Source of the DNA: Odontocerum albicorne
Lineage: Eukaryota > Arthropoda > Insecta > Trichoptera > Odontoceridae
DNA length: 64,000 nucleotides
Direction: 5' to 3'
Assembly: GCA_949825065.1 (NCBI GenBank)
Contig: OX463849.1
Span: forward strand, 34,553,199-34,617,198
The position numbers and the translations under genes were made by a program. The notes beneath the pieces are model-generated. The model saw only the letters and a list, made by a program, of their open reading frames with translations. It was not told the origin of the DNA and made no database searches. This document shows, piece after piece, positions 9,111 to 20,051 of this stretch; positions within the stretch are counted from its first letter, which is position 1, and every line of letters starts with the position of its first letter.

Positions 9111-10850
9111 TATGTAAACAGTTCTTTATTTTTTTTAAGTTGTCACATTTTTTCATTTACCATAGTAAAAAAGTATCATTTTTTTATGTTTCACACCTTT
9201 CAAACAATTTCAGTAGGCTAAAAAAATACGATAAACCTTTCATAATAAAATACATTCAGCACGTTTTGAATGAAATAAACTATTGGTTCCCAAATTTTTA
9301 TGGTTCAAGGTGCCTTTAATGCATCAGGATTTTTCCATGGCGCGTTCCAAAGTCAGAACATACCTAACTGTTGCACTAATCCAGTTATTGAAAATCTGAT
9401 ATCTGTCTTAGTTAAAAGAGCGACTGAGATGGCGTGTTGAGCGCAATCTATAATAGTATAAGTATTGACAATTGTAATCTATCTGACACCTCCGCCAATA
9501 GTTAATGATTTGCATGGTGTCCGTGAGATGTCGCTTCCCATAATCGCATCAGCACATCGATGGTCCGATTCAAAATCCACTCAAGTCTCATTTTGATGAA
9601 AATATTATAATATTCCGCCAGTGTAAGCTAGCCGCGGTGGCGCGCCGAGGGACACGACGGCGAATACATTAGGAACCTTTGAAATAAGAATGATATCTAT
9701 CGGAGGCAAGCACAACTAATTTCCGGACAAAATATTATATTTATCACATCGAATATTCCTATTTTAGGTACTTGAATTTACAAAAGGCAGCACTTACAGT
9801 GATAAAACTTACAACAAGTATGTTGTAAGTATCTATAACTATAAGTGGCACTTGTTGATATATATCTTGGATCGGTTATTTGCGAAAATCATTATCGGGT
9901 GGCAGAGCGCCAGCTGTCTCTTCAACTTTTAGACAGCCTCCGTGGCATGCGATGTCTTGCGGGAATCTCGTATGCCACTATGTATATATTCTGTCTTTGT
10001 AAATTCTATCCACATGATCAGGCCAGTACTGTAGTTTTTACCTTTTAACTCTATCTCTGAGACTTATTCCTAAGCTGGTTTATAATATTTTCATCCCGGA
10101 TGTTTGTAGAGGCCTCTGTATAATATATACAGTGTATATATTCCTTTTCTGTATTTTAAAACTCATTTTCTCGATTTATAAAACCATCACAAAATTAATA
10201 ATAAGAATAAAATTCGACTCGATCAAACATTTATCTATTAATAAACGGCCATTACGTACTTAATCATATATAGTAACACCACATTTTCTCCACGAAGCAC
10301 AATTTTATATAAAGAAAATATTGTAGATCAATAAACAAACAAAAAATGTAGTTATTAACCGGTCAAGTGCTGAAAGTCTATATATAGACGTTTTATAGTA
10401 TTGAAAAAAATGTCCAACGGTTAAAAAAGGTTACTTATATATGATAAATGGTAATTTGAAAGCCAAGACACAAGAGTATTCAAGTTTTCCAGGTTATAAT
10501 AATAAGGTGGATAGATAAACAGGTCATTTATTGAAAAAGTCATGAAAATACATGTATAAAAAAGGAATAAATGTACATAATAATGATACATTTCCACGTG
10601 TATGTTAGTTATGCATGCAGCTTCAACAGAATATACATAAATCAAAAGATAATGTTCTCTTCTTGTGTATAGTATATGGTGTTTCTTGCAACTTTGTTTA
10701 AATACAACAAAACTGTTGGCTGGCGTAACTTGATACTCTAACGAAAAGCTCCAAGGAATAAATGTTGGACAGGAGATTATGTGAGGTAACAACATTGACT
10801 CTTTATTATCATCAATTAATATCATAAAAAAATGAAGATAATTTCGATCT
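9110..10850. other. No recognised feature
   Basis: About 1.7 kb of AT-rich DNA. A locally GC-rich patch at 9625-9665 includes ggcgcgcc. Short frames on both strands match no family I know. Confidence 0.4.
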
Positions 10851-10851
10851 T

Positions 10852-10945
10852 CTAGTCTAGATCGCGCTGGACGGGGACTCATTGTATCCTCATTAACAGT
10901 ATGGGTGGTGTATCAGGCATGGTCAATATGGCCATCCCGTCGCCA
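10852..10945. repeat. Dispersed repeat bordering the minisatellite
   Basis: The string of blocks gatcgcgctggacgggga, ttaacagtatgggtggtg is shared with 57960-58015. It ends just before the tandem array begins. Confidence 0.5.
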
Positions 10946-10967
10946 TGCCCGATTTAGAGGGAAACAT

Positions 10968-12271
10968 CTTCCAACATATCTTCTTGGTGGTTCCTAACTA
11001 CCACCATGGTCATCCCAGTTGCTCACTGACCACTGGTATCTTCCAACATAACTTATTGGTGGTTCCTAACTACTGGTCATCCCAGTTGCTCACTGACCAC
11101 TGGAATTTTCCAACACATCTTCTTGGTGGTTCCTAACTACTGGTCATCCCAGTTGCTCACTGACCACTGGAATCTTCCAACACATCTTCTTGGTGGTTCC
11201 TAACTACTGGTCATCCCAGTTGCTCACCGACCACTGGAATCTTCCAACATATCTTCTTGGTGGTTCCTAACTACTGGTCATCCCAGTTGCTCAATGACCA
11301 CTGGAAGCTTCCAACATATCTTCTTGGTGGTTCCTAACTACCACCATGGTCATCCCAGTTGCTCACTGACCACTGGTATCTTCCAACATAACTTATTGGT
11401 GGTTCCTAACTACTGGTCATCCCAGTTGCTCACTGACCACTGGAATCTTCCAACACATCTTCTTGGTGGTTCCTAACTACTGGTCATCCCAGTTGCTCAC
11501 TGACCACTGGAATCTTCCAACACATCTTCTTGGTGGTTCCTAACTACTGGTCATCCCAGTTGCTCACCGACCACTGGAATCTTCCAACATATCTTCTTGG
11601 TGGTTCCTAACTACTGGTCATCCCAGTTGCTCAATGACCACTGGAAGCTTCCAACATATCTTCTTGGTGGTTCCTAACTACCACCATGGTCATCCCAGTT
11701 GCTCACTGACCAGTGATATCTTCCAACATAACTTATTGGTGGTTCCTAACTACTGGTCATCCCAGTTGCTCACTGACCACTGGAATCTTCCAACACATCT
11801 TCTTGGTGGTTCCTAACTACTGGTCATCCCAGTTGCTCACCGACCACTGGAATCTTCCAACATATGTTCTTGGTGGTACCTAACTACTGGTCATCCCAGT
11901 TGCTCAATGACCACTGGAAGCTTCCAACATATCTTCTTGGTGGTTCCTAACTACCACCATGGTCATCCCAGTTGCTCACTGACCACTGGTATCTTCCAAC
12001 ATAACTTATTGGTGGTTCCTAACTACTGGTCATCCCAGTTGCTCACTGACCACTGGAATCTTCCAACATATCTTCTTGGTGGTTCCTAACTACCATCATG
12101 GTCATCCCAGTTGCTCACTGACCACTGGTATCTTCCAACATAACTTATTGGTGGTTCCTAACTACTGGTCATCCCAGTTGCTCACTGACCACTGGAATCT
12201 TCCAACATATCTTCTTGGTGGTTCCTAACTACCATCATGGTCATCCCAGTTGCTCACTGACCACTGGAATG
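10968..12271 (+). repeat. Minisatellite with 340-bp higher-order period
   Basis: About 19 units. The basic unit is 67 bases (cttccaacatatcttcttgg at its start); a 72-base variant carries an extra ccaccatgg segment. Unit starts at 10968, 11040, 11107, 11174, 11241 and 11308 give the pattern 72+67+67+67+67 = 340, repeated exactly for 11308-11648. The third block (11648-11921) lacks one 67-base unit, and the last part alternates 72 and 67. Each unit holds a tggtca...tgacca inverted repeat. Sixty-codon frames recur inside but are by-products of the array. Confidence 0.95.
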
Positions 12272-12319
12272 ACAAAATAAAACTTTTTTCATTCGATTTT
12301 GTCTCTCGTCCTGTTGCAA

Positions 12320-13025
12320 TTTTTATTTATTTATTATAAAGTTTCATAAACAAGGTAAACATATTGCATATAAAATTATAAACAGCAACAAGATAGAAAA
12401 ACTACATACAAAGCTCAAAGATACATTATATAATATATAGCAGCAAAAAAATAAAAATTAGTAAACAAGGAAAATTTGTTTAGCCGACACAGCTAACTCT
12501 AATTACTAAGAAAGCTCAAAATGCTTTATTAAAAAACATTTTCGAAATGTTGAAGATGTCAATATTCAAAGCCTTTTTCAAAACAGAAATCCTCTGATAC
12601 AGAGAAAGAGCACTTGGTACATGGTTAGTTCTACGCAGTGCTTTTTGCGGTGGAGCGCAGTGGAGCGGCGCTCCACCACCTTTTTACGGTATACAAAAAG
12701 CTTGACAAGAAGTGAGCTCCTGCGCCTTTTTTTTTTTTCTTAAAAAGCACTGGTTCCACGTATTGTCTGTTTGACTAGGTTAATATTTCTGTACCTCGAA
12801 GAGTTGTCGGGAACATAAAACTTTATTTTGTCCAACAAAGTTGGATTTGGTGTAGCTCCCCTCACCAATTCAAAGATATAATAAGAGACCCTCATACCCC
12901 TCCTCGCGCTAGAAAGGCAGTATCTCAACATATCCAGAAGAAATCTCGCAGGATAGAGTCACAGGTAGTAACCGCACTCCCGTAAGTAGATAAATGTCAA
13001 AAAAATATTTAGGACTTTCTTCACT
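12320..13025 (-). mobile_element. LINE family G, ORF2 C-terminus and tail, split by an hAT-like MITE
   Basis: On the minus strand the frame gives LRYCLSSARRGMRVSYYIFE and LVRGATPNPTLLDKIKFYVP (12900-12800), then SSRYRNINLVKQTIRGT. It is interrupted at 12752-12636 and resumes with NHVPSALSLYQRISVLKKAL and IDIFNISKMFF before a stop at about 12525. This is the C-terminal domain of jockey-like LINE ORF2. The 3' end runs to a (taaa)n tail near 12335. Joining the two halves across the insert restores a continuous protein alignment. Confidence 0.8.
12636..12752. mobile_element. hAT-like MITE with 8-bp target duplication
   Basis: The 117-bp element starts cagtgctttttgcgg and ends aaaaagcactg, so the terminal inverted repeats are 10-11 bases. 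It is flanked by gttctacg (12628-12635) and gttccacg (12753-12760), an 8-bp target duplication with one difference, as hAT transposons leave. The interior has a palindromic gtggagcgcag/cggcgctccac section and a poly(T) tract. There is no coding capacity. It sits inside LINE G. Confidence 0.85.
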
Positions 13026-13057
13026 GTTTGAAAGTAACGCATCTTCCGTGGGCTCCA

Positions 13058-13278
13058 CATCAATGCTCCATACCAATGCTACACACCAATGATCCACACC
13101 AATGTTCCACACAAATGATTCACACCAATGTTCCATACCAATGCCCCACACCAACGCTCCACACCAATGCTCCACACCAATGCCCCACACCAATGCTCCA
13201 CACCAATGCGCCACACCAATAGTCCACACCAATTCTCCCCATCAATGCTCCACACCAATGATCCACACCAATGCTCCA
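13058..13278 (+). repeat. 13-bp satellite, 17 units
   Basis: The unit is close to caccaatgctcca. Because 13 is not a multiple of three, all six frames stay partly open with a 13-residue period, giving several false open frames. Third and later bases of the unit vary (gatcca, gttcca, gcccca). Confidence 0.95.
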
Positions 13279-13394
13279 CATTCTAACTTCCCACAAATAC
13301 AATATGTGGTATCTTGGATCAACTTACAGACCTTACTGGTGTGCCAAGGCACACCATTTGAGAAGCTCTGTTCTATACTACTCGGATAGATTAC

Positions 13395-13510
13395 ATTTGT
13401 AAATATTTCATCGTTTATTCTTTCTACATGCCCGAACTATTTCAATTTGAAAGCAGAAATAAGAAATTGTGCACTAATTGATGTCATTTAATCAATCTCA
13501 TTAGGTTAAA
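13395..13510 (-). mobile_element. LINE family B scrap
   Basis: Minus-strand reading of 13450-13405 gives LK-FGHVERIND, the LRWFGHVERMN block. Nothing was recognised from 13520 to 13680. Confidence 0.5.
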
Positions 13511-13681
13511 TGAAAAAATGGAACTGTTGAATGCATTTATAACGGTATGAGCAGTAGTACAACAAAGACTTGTCTCTACACAAGTATCGAGATTTAAACG
13601 ATTGGAAGAAACCGGTAGAGCCACCTGGGCGAGTGGCGCCAGTAAGAAGTCACACAGCGTGTCTGGAAGTCTTCCACCATG

Positions 13682-13755
13682 ACCGGCTCTAGAGGTGTAA
13701 TGGTTAACTTGCTTGCGTAGCATGCCGGCATTCAGAGTTTAATTCCTAGCGAATT
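13682..13755 (+). mobile_element. tRNA-like SINE head
   Basis: An A-box-like tgtaatggttaacttgc and, about 30 bases later, a B-box-like agagtttaattcc. No matching acceptor stem is seen, so it is not a tRNA gene. Confidence 0.45.
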
Positions 13756-13971
13756 GCGCTTTTGGACTAGGTTTAACTTGATAGGTTGTAAGATGCCGTA
13801 ACGAGTATATACTACATGATTTAACCCTAAGCATGCGTGTAATGTATCAATTTGAGCATCTTTAACGATTTCCTCTATGTATTTATCAAACACACATTTA
13901 AAAAAATTGGAAAAATAAACAAATGATTAGAAAATTGAGAAACAAACAGAAAGACGACAATTTGATGACCT

Positions 13972-14045
13972 CTGCGGGCCAGTTGGCAAGATGCTTGACT
14001 TACATTAGGAAGTTTTGGGTTTGATTCCCAATGGTAGCAAATAAC
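13972..14045 (+). mobile_element. tRNA-like SINE head
   Basis: A-box-like gggccagttggcaagatgc and B-box-like gggtttgattccc are spaced as in the head at 63007. The body is not recognisable. Confidence 0.55.
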
Positions 14046-14049
14046 ACAT

Positions 14050-14595
14050 TAAAGAAGAGTCCCTGTCTAGTAAACGAGTTTGTCTGGTAACAATACTCGC
14101 ATGTATCGAGTTCATATTAGAGTGTTGATGGTTCTTTAACTGCGATAGTTTGCCAATACGTTTACAATGTCTAACCGCGAGTTACGTGCCTACTCCAATG
14201 ATTCTAATCCCGAAGACTCGATCAGTGGAACCGGGGACTTCCGGGAACCGGGGAATTGTTTCCCTGTCACGTTCTTTAAGATGACCGAATTAACAATTCG
14301 GATTTGTTGAAGGGTGCCATACGTAAGACGGAAAATAATAATTTCAGATCTTGTTTCACCTGATTTTTGTTGCATTGATTACCTATTGTTTCAATGATAA
14401 CGCCATTTCTTATTATGAAAACTAGAAAATTAAAACAGCTGATCGTCTAGGAATTTTGGATATCCTGGTCACCGGAAGTTAATTTTCTACGTGACGAAAT
14501 GCTGTAAATCAATTCGATAAATATTAGAGCATTGCGTACACTGTGTGAAAAAACAATGTTTTACATAATAAACAATAAGGATACATGCAAAAAAT
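14050..14595. other. No recognised feature
   Basis: Slightly GC-richer than the surroundings at 14200-14280. Short frames only. Confidence 0.35.
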
Positions 14596-14665
14596 TCATA
14601 TTCAAAGAATATTGGTGCTCTGTCGAACCCGACAGGGAAACGGTGTGATGGTAATCACATGGTCA
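14595..14665 (+). mobile_element. LINE family B 3' tip
   Basis: The terminal B signature gacagggaaacggtgtgatg is followed by gtaatcac, as at 31240 and 51890. The mariner element starts 20 bases further on. Confidence 0.5.
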
Positions 14666-14682
14666 GGTGTTAAAATTTGATA

Positions 14683-15595
14683 TACGAGGGAAGTAAGGTT
14701 ACACGGGCTCCTGAGGCCGGGGGAAATTTTTCGTTTCGAAGTTGGCGCACCTGGCGTGTAGAGGGGATCCTAACGGTTAGTTTGTTTGGTCCCGCGTGTG
14801 TTTTGGCCGTTTTGTTCAGTCACAGTAAATTCTTCCGATGGAGAGGTAATCGCGCGCTCCCGCCACCTCCCGTCCGTGCGAGATCCGCGCGATCATCCGT
14901 TTTTTGACTTTGCAGAACAATACCGAAGCAAATATCCATCGGAAGCTCGTGGAAGTTTATGGTAGTGATGTGATGAGTCAACAACATGTCACGAAGTGGG
15001 TTAGGTTATTCAGAGATACTTGTACTGATACTCACGACGCGGCCAGGCAGTGATTTCTGACGAACTTGTGCAAAAAATTGAAGAACAAGTGCGTAATGAC
15101 CGCCATTGACGACCTTCACGAAGAATTTCCTGAGATTTCTCGAAGTCTCCTTGGTGATATTGTGTCTGAAAAACTTGGTTACAAGAAGTTGTTTGCGAGA
15201 TGGGTGCCCAGAATGCTCACACCGGAGCACCGTCAAAATCGCGTGACCGTCGCGCCTGAATTTTTTGATCGTTTTGCACAGGAGGGAGAAGCTTTTCTGG
15301 ACTATATCGTGACGGGGGATGAGACGTGGGTGTGTCACTACAACCTAACAATTTTCCAACGATCAGGAGGTCGAGGAAGCTGTGAAGAAGTGGCTGAAAG
15401 AGCTGGCGGCGAAGGTCTATGACACTGGCATACAAAAGCTGGTGCCCCGACTACAGAAATGTCTCGATCTCGACGGCGATTACGTTGAAAAATAGTTTAA
15501 TATATTTGTGAAGTATTCTGTGGATTTCAATTGAATACAAGCATTTTGCGATCCTACATAAATGTTGTAACCTTACTTTCTGGATGACCCTCGTA
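14683..15595 (+). mobile_element. Internally deleted mariner element
   Basis: The right terminal repeat, read inward, is tacgagggtcatccagaaag followed by taaggttaca. The left end begins tacgaggg and then jumps to aagtaaggttac, having lost about ten bases of the repeat. TA dinucleotides flank both ends (14681-14682 and 15596-15597), the mariner target duplication. Length is about 913 bp against roughly 1.3 kb for complete elements. The missing part is the middle of the transposase. Confidence 0.9.
14930..15495 (+). pseudogene. Mariner transposase, frameshifted and internally deleted
   Basis: The N-terminal helix-turn-helix part reads IHRKLVEVYGSDVMSQQHV (about 14935). After a stop the next block is EEFPEISRSLLGDIVSEKLG (from about 15120), then FARWVPRMLTPEHRQNRV, and EAFLDYIVTGDETWVCHY (about 15290-15345), which holds the first catalytic Asp. 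The sequence then jumps to EVEEAVKKWLKELAAKVYD and a final CLDLDGDYVEK with a stop at 15493-15495. The blocks carrying the second and third catalytic Asp residues are gone, so no active enzyme can be made. It might still be moved in trans by an intact relative with the same ends. Confidence 0.9.
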
Positions 15596-15599
15596 TATA

Positions 15600-16880
15600 C
15601 CTTCAGTAGTATACGAGTATCAACTAACGCCGGTAGATGTCTTGTTGCGTTATTTTCTAAAATGTTAAAAAATGGAAAAACGTGCTGTTATCAAGGTTCT
15701 TTCCTACACCCAATCATTTCTTACTTTATCAAATATTGTAATACCAAATATTTTACGCAAGGGACGCATTAATTTTACAATTATCACTCTCTTTCAAAGC
15801 CCAGGCATCGCTTTTCTATGTCAAAGTTAGCACCAGCACACAACTCTGCTCAATATTTTTTAAAGATTTATTTTAAGTTAATCGTTTAATGATATCAAGC
15901 TTCGCTAATTACATTACTTCTCATAAAATATTCACGAATAAGGATTGTTCCTTATTTGAAAATGTAAACAAACATTATTTGTATGCATATATGTAAATAC
16001 GAACCAACCCAAAAACACACATAATATTTTGTTGGTCATATTTAACAAATAAATTGTAATCATATTACAAAAATAAGAAATAAAACAAGTAAAATGTACA
16101 ACAACAAAATACGAAAATACATTTCCATACAAGTCCATCCTAGGTCATCTCATGTTTACTCGAATATCACAAAACAGGTAGTGTCGTTTGGATCATTTAT
16201 GCATATATACTTCAATATTCAAAACTCACTGGACATCTTGCTAATGTTCAAATAAACATTGAACAAAACTCCTTACAAAATAAAATCCCTCATAAAAAGG
16301 TTTTAACTCAAGTTGAAGTTTAAAATGTAAAAGATTAATAATAAGAATACCCTTTATTTTCATTTCAACAGAGCTGTGAAAAATATTGTAATTTTCAGGA
16401 CGTATCTTGAAGAAAGACTATACTTACCAGGACTGGTCGTTGGACAGGAGTGGTGTAAAAGAGACAAACAACTCCACCAGTTTTAAACCGTACTATCGTA
16501 AACGAGTTAGAAGAAGACGAAATATAATCGTTTGCGCGGTCTTCTTGCAGAGGACAAGCACCTTAAGGAAGAGTTCATCAACCCGGCTTCGGGATTACAC
16601 ACTCCTTGACGGGACAATGCTTCTTCTACTTATGTGTCCCTGATACATCAATATGTACCGGTGATTATAAATATCAAATCATATATCTTTTATAATATTA
16701 TCTCTTAAAATTTTATGCGATCCTTACAGTTTTTTTATATCTAATATGGTTTGTTGTTAACAATTGTCCTTTTAACCCGGGTATAATAAATGTTACAACA
16801 CCTACCTTAGTTAAATGTAATTTTCTTTTTTTCATAGCAAGGACTCACGTTATATTCATCATAATAAATATAATACAGGG
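15600..16880. other. No recognised feature
   Basis: AT-rich. A 78-codon frame at 16407-16643, Arg- and Ser-rich, matches no family on either strand. An atacgagtat word is at 15611-15620. Confidence 0.35.
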
Positions 16881-16882
16881 AC

Positions 16883-17240
16883 GACAACCGGGGTTTTGTA
16901 GAAACTCTCGCGCGATGCTCATACTTGTTACATTTCGGGGGCATCTCATACTAGATATCAAGAAAAAATAATGAAATGGAATACTGATTTTGTATATAAT
17001 ACCAGGTGGAATGACATCACAGTTCCAGGTATGAGATATTATCGTTAACACATTATTCAAGGACAACCGGGGTTTTGTAGAAACTCGCGCGCGATACTCA
17101 TATTCGATGCACTTCGGGGGCATCTCACACCAGATGTCAAGAAAAAATAATAAGATGGAATACTGATTTTGTATATAAGACCAGGTGGAATGACATCACA
17201 GTTCCAGATATAAGATTATTCAAGGACAACTTAAGAAAAT
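16883..17240. repeat. Direct tandem duplication, 179-bp period
   Basis: The unit starts gacaaccggggttttgtag and continues through ctcgcgcgat and ggtggaatgacatcacag. The second unit begins at 17062. The copies differ at scattered bases, so the duplication is not recent. A second, shorter pair (ctattggcgggaaatcactc) lies at about 17250 and 17490. Confidence 0.85.
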
Positions 17241-17604
17241 AAATGAGCTATTGGCGGGAAATCACTCATTGACATATACAATCTCGCCATACACGCGGGG
17301 TAAGCAGATAAAACACAGTGCTTGACTTTTCTATCTTGATAAACAGCCTTCACATCTTCCACATCTGTACACAACCAATAAAAACTTCTTCGAAATATAT
17401 TTAATGTTGACTTGATCCTTTAAAATATGTATATCTTTGACCTGATATTTAAATATGTATTACGTTGACCTGATAAGATAATAAAATAGCTATTGGCAGG
17501 AAATCACTCATTGACACATACCATACACGCGGAGTAAGCAGATAATCAGAGACCTAATACTTCAAAATATGAATATCTTTGACCTGATATTTAAATATGT
17601 GTTG

Positions 17605-18034
17605 ACCTGATACTTCAAAATATTGAAATTGTTGATCTGGGATTTCAAAATATGTATAACGTTGACTTGATACTTCAAAATATTGAAATTGTTGATCTGG
17701 GACTTCAAAATATGTATAACGTTGACCTAATACTTCAAAATATTGAAATTGTTGATCTGGGACTTCAAAATATGTATAACGTTGACCTAATACTTCAAAA
17801 TATTGAAATTGTTGATCTGGGATTTCAAAATATGTATAACGTTGACCTAATACTTCAAAATATTGAAATTGTTGATCTGGGATTTCAAAATATGTATAAC
17901 GTTGACCTAATACTTCAAAATATTGAAATTGTTGATCTGGGATTTCAAAATATGTATAACGTTGACCTAATACTTCAAAATATTGAAATTGTTGATCTGG
18001 GATTTCAAAATATGTATAACGTTGACCTGATTGA
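17605..18034 (+). repeat. 60-bp satellite, about 7 units
   Basis: The exact 60-base period is visible from 17641, starting near gatttcaaaatatgtataac. Since 60 is divisible by three, a 129-codon frame stays open (17652-18041) with the 20-residue repeat MYNVDLILQNIEIVDLGFQN. Degenerate half-units (gacctgatatttaaatatg) extend upstream to about 17430 and suggest how the array grew. I see no reason to call the frame a gene. Confidence 0.95.
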
Positions 18035-18039
18035 TACTT

Positions 18040-19117
18040 AAAAATATTTAAAAATTTTATCTGATACTTGTATAATATTGCTTCAAAATGTTTATTTTTT
18101 TTTCCTGTGAAACAATTTTTTTTATTAAACTAAGTAATATATTGTACAAATATTTCTATAATAAAGTAATATACCTATATACAAATTTATTACTTAACTA
18201 ATCTTATTTATATATTATAATTTATGAACTTACTTAATCTTATTTTCATACATGTCATTTTATTTTTATTTTTTGTAATCTTAATATATGTTTTTTAGAA
18301 ATAATTAACACCTACATACTACTCACAACTAGATAACAATTCTTACATCTTATTATTTAGCAAGAACAAGTCCACTCGTTCAGGCTACTTGTATTCCATC
18401 ACATTATTCACTCGGACCTTGGTCGTCCCAGCTAATACAGTAGGTGGACTAGTCAGGCAACAGATAACTGTGTGTTACTTTGAAATTAAATAAATAAAAT
18501 TAATCCACGCATCAATTTTCAAATATTGCATGTATTTTCAATTTGCTATCCCTAAAATAAATAATTTGTTTTGTAAATCATCATCATCATGCCATGTCTC
18601 CATTGCAGTTGGTAGACAAAACAAACCACCACTTGACTCTTCTTTTGCATCGATTTCGTATTGTTTTGTGATCCACAGTAGGTATGTAACCTGGCGAGTT
18701 TATTGCCATGTAACAATATTCATCAAACTACCAGAAAAAAAATTAAAATATGATACGTGAAAACCAAATTAGAACTCTTTTAAAAAAAGGGTAACTTCAA
18801 TAATCAAATTCGCAACCCCGGATCGGAAAACTAGTCAAATGTCAAAAAGGTCGTCTACTATACTTTATATCCCTTTTATCCGACGTGATTTACTTATGAT
18901 AAGGTTTTTTTTTTGAGTTTTCTATTTTCTTTCATTCGTACGATACCCCTAAACATATTCAGATTGTTGATGCAAAAATATTAAAGAGCGTAGCCGGAAG
19001 ACAATATGTTATTATCTTCGGTCCTAATAATCAAGCATTCAGGTTTAGAACCAATGCAGTAAGTAATCCATCGTACGTGTTAGAAACACTACCACAAGAG
19101 CAAGGTAATAATACTTA
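18040..19117. other. Very AT-rich stretch with a SINE-tail scrap
   Basis: 18060-18350 is almost pure A+T. At 18688-18735 the block cctggcgagtttattgcca matches the shared SINE/LINE D tail on the minus strand. The segment 18890-19030 resembles 44870-44980 (both have a gaccgaaag-free, tattcagattg/tattcaaattgg core), a weak dispersed repeat. Confidence 0.45.
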
Positions 19118-19665
19118 TAAAGGATTTTTCAAATTTAGCGTTTTTTTTATTCTTGGATAAAACACAGATGGCGTCGCGAACTTGCCTGGGTCTTGTGACA
19201 TTTGATAAGTGTAATGTATGACATTTATAAAAATGGAGTCGTCACAATACAACAACGCGTTCAACTTGTTGAATTATTTTATGTATTGTAATCTCCGGAA
19301 ACGGTGATGTTAATTGGCCACCAATATCATGTGATCTGACACCGTTGAACTATGGGATTACGTGAAAATTCAGGTCTATAAGAATGACCCTCAATTAATT
19401 CCTGAGTTGAAGGACGAAATTATTCGCGTTATTGGTGAGCTAGAACCGCTATTATGCCAAAATGTCGTCGAAAATTTTGACAAAGAGTGGACGTGTGTGA
19501 AACTGCAAGAGGTGAACATTTGGCGGATATTGTTTTTTTGTGTTTAAATGTCATATTATGTTACATTATACTTCAATGATCAATAAAAAGTTTTTTTGAA
19601 ATCAAAGCAAATTGTGTATTTTATTCAAGAATTAAAAAAAACCCGCTCAATTTGAAAGACCCTTT
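19118..19665 (+). mobile_element. Internally deleted Tc1/mariner-type element
   Basis: The ends are inverted repeats of about 45 bases: the left starts taaaggatttttcaaattta, and the right, read inward, starts taaagggtctttcaaattga; both continue into a T-rich run and then a ttcttg-ataaaa block. The interior encodes only the two extremities of a transposase. At about 548 bp it is well under half the length of complete elements of this type. Confidence 0.85.
19225..19547 (+). pseudogene. Transposase remnant (N- and C-terminal pieces)
   Basis: Near 19240 the frame reads TIQQRVQLVELFY, the opening motif of a widespread insect Tc1/mariner family. Near 19300 it passes abruptly into GNGDVNWPPISCDLTPLNY, then DYVKIQVYKNDPQLIPELKD, IIRVIGELEPLLCQNVVENF and a stop at 19545. 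The third catalytic residue region (DLTPLNY, family pattern DLTPLDF) is altered. The central catalytic core is deleted. Confidence 0.85.
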
Positions 19666-19909
19666 AGACGTGTTAAAGTAAGTCATAAAGTAAGTAAGTC
19701 ATGATTATTTTACAACTTTGGTCACCTCATTTTACAACTTTGGTCATCACATAAAGTAAGTCATGATTATTTTACAACTTTGGTCACCTCATTATATTGA
19801 TATGTTTACATATGTGATTTGTGAATATATAATCTCTCAAAATTATCAGATGTGCTGATGTGTTAATATGTGTGAATAGCTAAATGTATTAGTAATAATA
19901 ATAATAAAA

Positions 19910-19985
19910 GGGCTATTTATATAACGCCGTTTAGAAAGCAAACTCTTTTTAAGGGCGCTCTAACCCGGGAAAAGAACAGTACTAA
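19910..19985 (-). mobile_element. Repeat family S2 fragment
   Basis: Reads aacgccgtttagaaagcaaa, then ggcgctctaacccggg, the inverse of 9045-9110. Direct copies of cattttacaactttggtca at 19705-19790 precede it. Confidence 0.55.
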
Positions 19986-20051
19986 AAAATAAAAATATAG
20001 ATATTTAAGTTGAGTGTAAGGGTAGAAAGCTTGTGATACGACCATTATACA

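Noticed and set aside
11294..12089. Four near-identical 60-codon frames in the minisatellite
   Set aside because: They recur with the 340- or 273-base repeat period, have no independent start context and end at the same unit junction.
10968..12271. Regular spaced repeats resembling a CRISPR array
   Set aside because: Units are head-to-tail with no unique spacers, lengths 67 or 72, no cas genes, and the setting is eukaryotic.
13028..13389. His/Pro/Asn-rich proteins on both strands
   Set aside because: The 13-bp satellite leaves several frames open on both strands; none is favoured.
17652..18041. 129-codon repeat protein
   Set aside because: It is a by-product of a 60-bp satellite; no codon bias or flanking gene signals.
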